Program-made: the position numbers and the translations under genes
In this document: in pieces, positions 15,227-21,158 of the stretch
Layout: every line of letters starts with the position of its first letter
Position numbering within the stretch: the first letter of the stretch is position 1
The notes under the pieces: generated by a model
The model's input: the letters and a program-made list of their open reading frames with translations, nothing else
Databases searched by the model: none
What the model was told of the DNA's origin: nothing
Origin: Planctomycetota bacterium
GTDB taxonomy: Bacteria > Planctomycetota > Brocadiia > JAADGH01
Direction: 5' to 3'
NCBI GenBank assembly: GCA_013152475.1
Contig: JAADGH010000113.1
Coordinates: 1 to 38,231 of the forward strand
Length of the DNA: 38,231 bases

Positions 15227-15240
15227 TTACACATCCTGTG

Positions 15241-15268
15241 TTGATTCCAGTTGCGGACATGGTATAAT
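15241..15268 (+). promoter_or_regulatory. Extended -10 promoter upstream of the TPR and transglutaminase genes
   Basis: TTGATT (15241-15246), 16-base spacer, perfect TATAAT (15263-15268) preceded by TGG, which makes an extended -10. Transcription should start near 15275, giving a 5' leader of about 170 nt that contains the 123-bp palindromic element. Confidence 0.65.
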
Positions 15269-15276
15269 CACCTAAA

Positions 15277-15399
15277 TAGTTCCTGTTGCGGGAAGGTACG
15301 GGGCTTTGTAGGCGCGGGCTTTCGCCTGTGTTCTTCGGGTGTCTCACGACAAATCGCGCATGCATAACGCCTGCGACTACGTTTCCGCAACAGGAACTA
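15277..15399. repeat. 123-bp palindromic element in a 5' leader
   Basis: TAGTTCCTGTTGCGG at 15277-15291 is perfectly repeated in inverted orientation as CCGCAACAGGAACTA at 15385-15399. The sequence CTAAATA flanks both ends (15272-15278 and 15397-15403) and could be a target-site duplication overlapping the arms. Inside is a copy of the TTGTAGGCGC hairpin. It sits between the promoter at 15241-15268 and the start codon at 15444, so it would be transcribed and folded. Confidence 0.65.
15306..15330 (+). repeat. REP-like hairpin, copy 1
   Basis: A 25-bp unit beginning TTGTAGGCGCGGGC, with stem CGCGGGC-TTTC-GCCTGTG. It matches the unit at 16911-16935 in 22 of 25 positions. It lies inside the 123-bp palindromic element. 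Confidence 0.7.
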
Positions 15400-15443
15400 A
15401 ATAACGTCGACCGTGGTCGCAGTGGCCGGAGACTCAGGAAAAA

Positions 15444-15971
15444 GTGAAAGAGAAACTCGCTGTCCTCGCCGCCGTTTTCGTTCCCGGGCTGGGCCAGATC
15501 ATCCTCGGCCGCCCGGTCAACGGGCTGTTTGTCCTCGCGAGCTGCTGCTTCTTCGGCCTGCTGGCGGTGTTTCGCCTGCTGGTGGGCGAGGCGACGTTCA
15601 TCGGGGACGACCGTTGGCTCCTCCTCGCCCTTGGCGCAGGCGGGGCGGCCTGGGCCATCGGATTGATCGAGACGATCCAGATCGGCTTCCGGGGCAAGTC
15701 CCGGCGTACGCAGAACGAACGCGACCAGCACATCCGAAACGGCATGACATCGTACCTCAAGGGAGAGTTCGGCCGGGCGGAAGCAGAGCTTGAACAGGCA
15801 TTGAAGCTGGACCCGACCGACGGCGACGCGCGGTTTCACCTGGCCATGGTGCAGAAGGCCCAGGGGCGCCACGCCGACGCAAAACGCACGTTGAAAAAAT
15901 GCCTCGCCCTCGATGAGAATACGAAGTGGTATCCCGAGATCGCCGAGGAGCTGGAGCAGTTGTCGTCGTGA
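15444..15971 (+). CDS. Small membrane protein with C-terminal TPR region
   Basis: A 175-residue protein with about three membrane helices in the first 85 residues (AVLAAVFVPGLGQIILGR, LFVLASCCFFGLLAVFRLL, WLLLALGAGGAAWAIGLIE). PGLGQ followed by GR is the motif of small membrane proteins of the TM2/DUF5683 kind. Residues 95-170 form a soluble tail with two tetratricopeptide-like units (SYLKGEFGRAEAELEQALKL, then DARFHLAMVQKAQGRHADAK), so it probably docks another protein at the membrane. GTG 15444 follows AGGAAAA. The transglutaminase-like gene starts 28 bases downstream and is probably in the same transcript. No specific function is known to me. Confidence 0.8.
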   Translation: MKEKLAVLAAVFVPGLGQIILGRPVNGLFVLASCCFFGLLAVFRLLVGEATFIGDDRWLLLALGAGGAAWAIGLIETIQIGFRGKSRRTQNERDQHIRNGMTSYLKGEFGRAEAELEQALKLDPTDGDARFHLAMVQKAQGRHADAKRTLKKCLALDENTKWYPEIAEELEQLSS

Positions 15972-15999
15972 TCGCGAGTAAGATCGGCAGGTCAACCCC

Positions 16000-16869
16000 A
16001 TGGCAAGATGGCGCCTCTATCTGAACGCGGTATTCGCAGCCATCCTGTTCTACTGGGCGGCGAATGTGATCTATACCGCCACGAAGGCGCTCTCCATGCC
16101 CTTCAATGGGTCGGTGGAGCAGTACCTTTCGGTGGATGGGCAGAACCGCATCGCGGCGGCGGTAGACCTTGCCCGCATGGAGCGCGATCTGATGCTGCCC
16201 GCCACCCGGATCTCGGCGCTTGATCTTATCCACGCCTGCCACGCTGAGATCTGCCGTCAGTTCTCTGTAGGCGAGACGGACGCGACAGGCATCGACCACC
16301 TGCTCGAGACGAAGACGGGCCTGTGCTTCGACTATTGCGGCGCGACCTACGCTCTGGCCCTCTACACCATGCGCACCCACACCCACCTCATCGACAAGCC
16401 AAAGTACGTCCGGTGGGTGCGGGGGTTCGTCAGCACGGCCGACACGCTCGGGTCGGCGCACTCCTGGCTGGAGGCCGTGGACGCGCGGGGGCGCTGGCGC
16501 GGCTACGACGCCTGCATTGATCTGCAAACCCGCCCCAAAGAAAACTACATGCGTCCGGTGGGCGAGCTCCTCATCAAGGGACGCTACTTCCCTCTCAACC
16601 GCAAACAGGCCGGCTTGGGGGGCCATGTGACCACGTCGCTCGCTTGGAAGAGCATCCTGCTGGGGCGGAAGAACATCGTCGACGAGGTCGCGGCGCGATT
16701 CAGCCTGCCACGCTTCCTCATTCTGCCGGGGAAGGCGATTGTCTTGGTCCTTCTCTCCCTCGGAGTGTTGGCGGGGCTTCGGACGCGCCTCCGCCGCCAG
16801 GAATCCAACGACGGAGACTTGGCCCACATCGACCCATCGCCGACCGAGCCCGAAACCGAGGAGGAGTGA
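16000..16869 (+). CDS. Membrane-anchored transglutaminase-like cysteine protein
   Basis: A 289-residue protein with a helix at each end (residues 8-27 and about 241-262) and a transglutaminase core between them. GLCFDYCG puts the likely nucleophile at Cys109, SAHSWLEA the catalytic His at 154, and RGYDACIDL the Asp near 170-174, in the usual Cys-His-Asp order. The fold includes cross-linking enzymes, peptidases and amidases, so the reaction is open; the topology suggests the domain faces outside the cytoplasm. The ribosome site before ATG 16000 is weak. The C-terminal tail after the second helix is acidic (EPETEEE). It is paired with the TPR membrane protein upstream, which may be its scaffold. 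Confidence 0.82.
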   Translation: MARWRLYLNAVFAAILFYWAANVIYTATKALSMPFNGSVEQYLSVDGQNRIAAAVDLARMERDLMLPATRISALDLIHACHAEICRQFSVGETDATGIDHLLETKTGLCFDYCGATYALALYTMRTHTHLIDKPKYVRWVRGFVSTADTLGSAHSWLEAVDARGRWRGYDACIDLQTRPKENYMRPVGELLIKGRYFPLNRKQAGLGGHVTTSLAWKSILLGRKNIVDEVAARFSLPRFLILPGKAIVLVLLSLGVLAGLRTRLRRQESNDGDLAHIDPSPTEPETEEE

Positions 16870-16910
16870 CGGCCCCTCGCCTTGGCGAAACTAAGAACTT
16901 ATCCGTAAAT

Positions 16911-16935
16911 TTGTAGGCGCAGGCTTTAGCCTGCG
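16911..16935 (+). repeat. REP-like hairpin, copy 2
   Basis: The 25-bp unit TTGTAGGCGCAGGCTTTAGC followed by CTGCG, with a perfect 7-bp stem CGCAGGC-TTTA-GCCTGCG. It lies between the transglutaminase-like gene and the minus-strand peptide gene. It touches the 3' end of the peptide gene and could act as a transcript end or stabiliser. Confidence 0.75.
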
Positions 16936-17087
16936 ATTCGACGCACCCATAAAGGGCCCGGCCCTTGGCGACCAGCAGCTCCGGGTCTGACGGGCTTGCC
17001 GTGGGCAAGGCTCTTCGTGTAGCCGATGTCTTCCGCGCAGACGGCAGCGGCGAGCATGGTCAACGCCGCGACGCACACATATCTCAT
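16926..17087 (-). CDS. Small exported peptide (53 residues), possibly truncated
   Basis: A short reading frame immediately after the polyferredoxin gene, with GGAGGA 3 bases before ATG 17087. It encodes a clear signal peptide (MRYVCVAALTMLAAAVCAED, cleavage after VCA) and a mature part of about 35 residues, IGYTKSLAHGKPVRPGAAGR onward. The last codons and the stop fall in the REP-like hairpin at 16911-16935, so the original protein may have been longer and cut by insertion of the repeat. No family recognised. It is 17 bases downstream of the polyferredoxin stop, so it is likely part of that operon. Confidence 0.55.
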   Translation of the reverse strand: MRYVCVAALTMLAAAVCAEDIGYTKSLAHGKPVRPGAAGRQGPGPLWVRRIAG

Positions 17088-17104
17088 GATTCCTCCGCGG
17101 TCAT

Positions 17105-18880
17105 CTACCACTTCACGTCGATCACGCGTTTGGTGCTCTCTTGCGCCTTGCGCCGCTTTTCCATTTCGGCTTTGTAGCTTGCCGGGGGGGACAGGCGCAT
17201 CTCGCCCCCCAGCTCGACGGTCTTGCTGCCGATCTTGATCTCGACCGGGCCGGGCTGTATGTCGATGGCGGCTTGCTTCATCTGACCTGTTCCGGCGACG
17301 TAAGTCAAGTAGCACCGGTTCTCGCACCGCCCGCAGCCCACGCACTTCACCGGGTCCACCTCGGGGGCGAGGTAGCCTTCCTCGTTCTCCGATGTGGCAT
17401 GGACACGGATATAGGAGATCGCCTTATAGCCGGTGGATTTACATTCCTTATAGCATATGTCGCAATTGTCAATCCCCGCGTGCGGCAGGCAGAGGTTTGG
17501 TCGCACCACGGCCGTGCCCATGGCGGCGCAGCGCTTCTCCTCGATGGGCAGAGATCGGATCGCGCCGGTGGGGCAGGCATGGCCGCAGAAGTTGCAGTTT
17601 TCGTCGCACCCGGCCCAGGTGTAGTCGGCGTAGGGGGTCCACATGCCCTTGATCCCTTGATCGTGGATCGATGCCGGACGAAGCACCCCGCCGGGGCATA
17701 CCCGTACACATTCACCACATCGCACGCAGAGATCGAGGAACCGCTCATCGCGGACGGCCCCCGGCGGGCGGATGAGGGCCCGCGATTTCGTGATGCCCTG
17801 GATCGAGGGGGCATGGAGCAGGCCCGCACCTGCGCAACCGACGACCGATGCGACAAGGAAGCCGCGCCGGGAGATGTCCGCTTCGCGGTCGGCCGATCTC
17901 CATTCGGGCCTCATACCGTCCCTCTTCCATCGGTGTGTGAAGGTGATCGCATCGGCCGGGCACGCGCCGCCGCAGATCTGGCAGAAGGAGCAGCGCATCG
18001 GGCGCGTGCTAAAGTCCTTGTTGATGGCGTCGAAGGGGCACGTCTGGATGCATTTTCCGCATTCGATGCAAGACTCCTTTACCTTGCGACCACTGATCCG
18101 GAACAGGGAGAACACGGCGATGGCCGCTCCCGTGGGGCAGACGTACTTGCACCAGAACCGAGGCGCGAGGAAGGACACGAGCAAGGCGAAGGCGAACGGC
18201 AAGAGGGAGAAAAGGTGCGTCATATTCATCGGGGGCACACGATACCATCCTTGCAGCAGGCCAATCTGGATCGGCCCCACGGTGAACGTCATAGCGCGGC
18301 TGAGAATAGGAATGGCCGCAACAAAACCCGTGATCGTAACGCCGGCAACCGATGCAATGATGGCGATGAGGAGGATGTGGTATCTCAGGCCGAACCACCA
18401 TCGCCCCTCCGCGGGGGAGCGAAGGCGGAAGCGTTTGATCCGCTTCGCGATGAGCCAGTCGAAGAGATCGATGGTCGTGCCGAGAGGACACACGTATGCA
18501 CAGAATCCTCCCGGAATGAGCAGGGACGCGAGGAAGACGCCGAACGCGAACCAAAGAGACCATACCAACGTTCGAGCGGCGACCGACGCGCACACGGGAA
18601 CGAGAGGATCCAGAGCAAGAAACGTCTCTGTGGGAATGAATTCCTTGCGGGGGATAATATTTGGATTGACCCGTTCGTCACCGGCGAACGGCCAGGAAGA
18701 CCACAAGAAGAGAATCAGGAAGCAGGTGAACGCTGCTGTTTGGATCAGGCGGGGGGTGGGCGAAAAGCGCCATGAGGGGGGAAGACGGCCGAACAGGCGG
18801 GATCGCCCGGCGTCGTTTTTGCTCTTTCGAGAATGGCGAAAGATATTCAACACGCGCCGCTCGCTTCCGAATCCAGTCAC
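17105..18880 (-). CDS. Membrane polyferredoxin (NapH/NosR-like plus NapG-like fusion)
   Basis: A 591-residue electron-transfer protein. The first 260 residues carry about five membrane helices and two NapH/NosR-type CxxxCP motifs (CAYVCPLG at 127, CKYVCPTG at 244). Next come two 4Fe-4S motifs (CIECGKCIQTCP at 271, CSFCQICGGACP at 297). SRRGFLVAS at 338 resembles a Tat signal placed mid-protein at the start of a NapG/MauM-like half. That half has CVRCGECVRVCP (385), CDENCNFCGHACP (425), a cysteine-rich stretch near 464-480 and CVGCGRCENRC (513). It should pass electrons across the membrane through a chain of clusters. The GTG start is uncertain, with no good ribosome site and GTGs nearby. It lies 27 bases after the FMN-binding protein gene. 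Confidence 0.88.
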   Translation of the reverse strand: MTGFGSERRVLNIFRHSRKSKNDAGRSRLFGRLPPSWRFSPTPRLIQTAAFTCFLILFLWSSWPFAGDERVNPNIIPRKEFIPTETFLALDPLVPVCASVAARTLVWSLWFAFGVFLASLLIPGGFCAYVCPLGTTIDLFDWLIAKRIKRFRLRSPAEGRWWFGLRYHILLIAIIASVAGVTITGFVAAIPILSRAMTFTVGPIQIGLLQGWYRVPPMNMTHLFSLLPFAFALLVSFLAPRFWCKYVCPTGAAIAVFSLFRISGRKVKESCIECGKCIQTCPFDAINKDFSTRPMRCSFCQICGGACPADAITFTHRWKRDGMRPEWRSADREADISRRGFLVASVVGCAGAGLLHAPSIQGITKSRALIRPPGAVRDERFLDLCVRCGECVRVCPGGVLRPASIHDQGIKGMWTPYADYTWAGCDENCNFCGHACPTGAIRSLPIEEKRCAAMGTAVVRPNLCLPHAGIDNCDICYKECKSTGYKAISYIRVHATSENEEGYLAPEVDPVKCVGCGRCENRCYLTYVAGTGQMKQAAIDIQPGPVEIKIGSKTVELGGEMRLSPPASYKAEMEKRRKAQESTKRVIDVKW

Positions 18881-18907
18881 GACGTTTCAGCGGGGCGTCC
18901 GTCCAGC

Positions 18908-20302
18908 CTACTTCATCGCCTCTTCGAGCGCCGCACCAACCGCCGCGACGATGGCGTCGGAGCTGACCGTCGCCGAGGTGACCGCGTCAACCTTCAGGCC
19001 TTGATTCTGCACAATCTGCGCGGGAATGGATTGCATGGCCGTGTAGAATCGTGTCTCTTTGTGACTGGTGACGTTGACTTTCTCGATGGCGCCACCCTTG
19101 ATGACGACCTCGACCTCGATGTCGCCCCCGTATCCACGGGCCTTGCCGGAATAGGTTCCGTCGGGAATTTTGCTCAAATCCAGCGCCTCGCGTAACTTCA
19201 CCATCCTGGCGGCTACCTTGGCCCGGTGCTTCATGCGGTCGACGCGGCTGCGTTCATCTTTGGTTTTCTTTGCATCCCCCCTGTCAGGCACGTCCACATC
19301 TTTGACTTTCTCGTAATACTCGATGGCCTTTTTGTAGTCGCCATCAGCGCGAGCGGCGTCGCCGCAGGCAAGGAGCGAAATGGCCTTATCGCGACCGTCA
19401 CTCGACTTGACCATGGCCGCGCCGACCTTGAGGGCCTGCTTAATCTCGCCCATCTTCGTGTAGCGGCGGACGATGTCTGCGTCTCGCCCCACGGTCTTTT
19501 CGTGCTTCTTATAGAGCTCCGCTGCCATGTCCGCGTTGCCCATTTCGAAGTAGCAGTCGCCCAGGCCAACGTCCACGCCGAAGCTGCCAGCCGGCAGCTG
19601 CCGGTAGTAATGTGCGGCTCGGGCATAGTCGTTCAGGAGGTTCTTATAATATCCCGCGAGCTCGGCCATGATCCGGGTCTTTTGCGATGCGTTGCTTTCG
19701 GACTTCTTTAGACACTGATGGGCGAGCTTGACACCCATCTTCCACAAGTCGGGGTTGGGAATTACCTTGGACCAGATGTAGCTGCTCGGAAATTTCTCCG
19801 CCGCTTCTTTTGCATCCATCCCCGATGGGGCGCGCCACGCGGTTAGGTCCAGCGTGTCGGGCACCTCGAGTTTTACATCGTCCCACCAGTCCGGTTTATT
19901 TTTTTCCGCCTTCTTGATCCTCTTTTCGATGTTCCTCGGCGAGACCTTCTTTCGCTTCTTGGGCTTTTTGCCGGGTCGCTTGGCGATGGTTTTCTTGGGT
20001 TCTTCCTTTGCTTTTTCCTCCTTTGCCTCCACCTTGTCCCTCTTGGGTGGAGCTGGGGACTCGCCTTTCTCGTTGATCACGCGGCGCTTGCCGTCCTGCG
20101 TTACGGCGTAAATCTTGTCGAGGGGGAACTCTCTCTCACGCGAACCGATCTTGACAACGATCACTTCGTCCGTGATCTTCACGACCTTGCCGGGCATCGA
20201 AATTCCGCTGAGGAATTCGATCTTGTCTTGGGGGGTTGCCGCTGTGGTGAAGAGCGTCAGGCAGAGAATGCACCCGAGGAGGATTGATTTTCGTTTCATC
20301 AT
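18908..20302 (-). CDS. Exported FMN-binding-domain protein with Lys-rich linker and TPR-like middle
   Basis: A 464-residue exported protein. Signal peptide MMKRKSILLGCILCLTLF to about residue 23, a short beta domain (ISMPGKVVKITDEVIVVKIG), a very Lys-rich linker (about 90-150) and a TPR-like helical middle (YARAAHYYRQLPAGSFGV, DCYFEMGNADMAAELYKKH, GDYKKAIEYYEKV). The C-terminus (from about 370, IPDGTYSGKARGYGGDIEVE) is an FMN_bind domain as in RnfG, NqrC and NosR. VDAVTSATVSS provides the flavinylation-type threonine, about Thr445. ATG 20302 has AGGA 5 bases upstream and lies 37 nt after a predicted transcription start, so the open frame extending up to 20968 is not coding. With the polyferredoxin it forms a two-protein version of NosR. 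Confidence 0.85.
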   Translation of the reverse strand: MMKRKSILLGCILCLTLFTTAATPQDKIEFLSGISMPGKVVKITDEVIVVKIGSREREFPLDKIYAVTQDGKRRVINEKGESPAPPKRDKVEAKEEKAKEEPKKTIAKRPGKKPKKRKKVSPRNIEKRIKKAEKNKPDWWDDVKLEVPDTLDLTAWRAPSGMDAKEAAEKFPSSYIWSKVIPNPDLWKMGVKLAHQCLKKSESNASQKTRIMAELAGYYKNLLNDYARAAHYYRQLPAGSFGVDVGLGDCYFEMGNADMAAELYKKHEKTVGRDADIVRRYTKMGEIKQALKVGAAMVKSSDGRDKAISLLACGDAARADGDYKKAIEYYEKVKDVDVPDRGDAKKTKDERSRVDRMKHRAKVAARMVKLREALDLSKIPDGTYSGKARGYGGDIEVEVVIKGGAIEKVNVTSHKETRFYTAMQSIPAQIVQNQGLKVDAVTSATVSSDAIVAAVGAALEEAMK

Positions 20303-20345
20303 GCGTTTCCTCATGAGAGACAGAAATCCGTTGCTGAAGTCATTC

Positions 20346-20373
20346 ATTTTACCCTGATCGTCATCCATGTCAA
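20346..20373 (-). promoter_or_regulatory. Sigma70-type promoter of the FMN-protein/polyferredoxin operon
   Basis: On the minus strand a perfect TTGACA (20373-20368), 16-base spacer, TAAAAT (20351-20346). The predicted start is near 20339, about 37 nt before ATG 20302. Confidence 0.65.
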
Positions 20374-20421
20374 CCGATTTGAGGGCGACTTTTCCGCGCC
20401 CCCGCAAAACCGGCAGATCCG

Positions 20422-20452
20422 TTGTTTCATTCAGTACCTCCATTGGTATAAT
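20422..20452 (+). promoter_or_regulatory. Promoter remnant of the decayed secreted-protein gene
   Basis: A perfect TATAAT (20447-20452) with an extended TGG before it; the best -35 is TTGTTT (20422-20427) at a long 19-base spacing. It points at the pseudogene starting at 20505. Confidence 0.45.
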
Positions 20453-20504
20453 GCTGCAGGGAGGAACGGGAGGATGCGCTGGGCATCCTTCGGGGAAATT
20501 TGCC

Positions 20505-21117
20505 ATGAGGAGAGCGCTCTCGGTGGGTCTGTGTCCGGCTCTCATATGCAGCTCTGCAACAGCCGGAGATGCCGCAAAAGGGTGGAACCCGAAGTAGCGG
20601 TGCCGGACAACTGTCGCCCGGCCTGCCCCGTACCGAGGTGACACGCCAAGACCGATTAAGGCGGCGATTGACTTCCCGTTGCTCTTGAGGAAGGCTGGAA
20701 TTGCAGGTGAGTTCGATCCCGAAGCGGCGACTGTGAATGTTGTGATTCGTGTGTGCTGCGCCGTCCGCGATGCCGACACGGGGAAGGCGGTCACCGGTCT
20801 GGAGTCGTTTTTCATGGTATTCGTGGTTTCGCCACTGTCGCTGCCGGGGAGACGGAGGAAGGGAAGCAACCGCATTACCTTCGACGGCAAGCCGAGCACT
20901 CCGATCGAGACGACATGCCGATGGGTGGAACAGCACAAGAGTGATCTGGGTGTGTCACTCAACGCCATCGGCTACTACGTGAACAGCGGCGAGGCCCGCC
21001 GGAACGTCTTCGCTGCCCCCCGACGGAGAATTTGCGGTAAAGGTTTCCCTGTTGGGTCGGGCGGCGGTGAATCTGTTCCAGAACTGGAACTACGCGCCCT
21101 GGGACAATCCGATGTAG
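20505..21117 (+). pseudogene. Decayed gene for an exported glycan-related protein
   Basis: ATG 20505 (GGGGAAA 7 bases upstream) opens a signal peptide, MRRALSVGLCPALICSSATA, then GDAAKGWNPK and an in-frame TAG at 20595. The same frame continues past the stop as RPIKAAIDFPLLLRKAGIAG and DADTGKAVTGLE. The plausible sequence then moves to frame 2 (RGFATVAAGETEEGKQPHY near 20840), back to the first frame (TFDGKPSTPIE, then GYYVNSGEARRNVFA), and after a C6 run at 21016-21021 to a third frame (PDGEFAVKVSLLGRAAVNLF, then QNWNYAPWDNPM and TAG 21115). One nonsense change and at least three shifts show real decay rather than one sequencing error. It resembles the N-terminal module of large secreted glycosidase-like proteins; that family call is inference. 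Confidence 0.55.
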
Positions 21118-21158
21118 AAGACGCGCTGTTGCTTTGGTCGATAGCGTGTGTACCGATA

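Noticed and set aside
14870..15230. Small open frames inside the repeat-rich region
   Set aside because: They are read through hairpins and direct repeats, lack ribosome sites, and give Arg/Ser-rich peptides.
16945..16970. AAGGGCC-C-GGCCCTT hairpin as a terminator
   Set aside because: No T-tract follows on either strand and it lies within the small exported-peptide frame.
20303..20968. N-terminal extension of the FMN-binding protein frame to 20968
   Set aside because: A TTGACA-16-TAAAAT promoter at 20346-20373 and an AGGA site before 20302 fix the start. The extension has no leader function and is antisense to the decayed gene.
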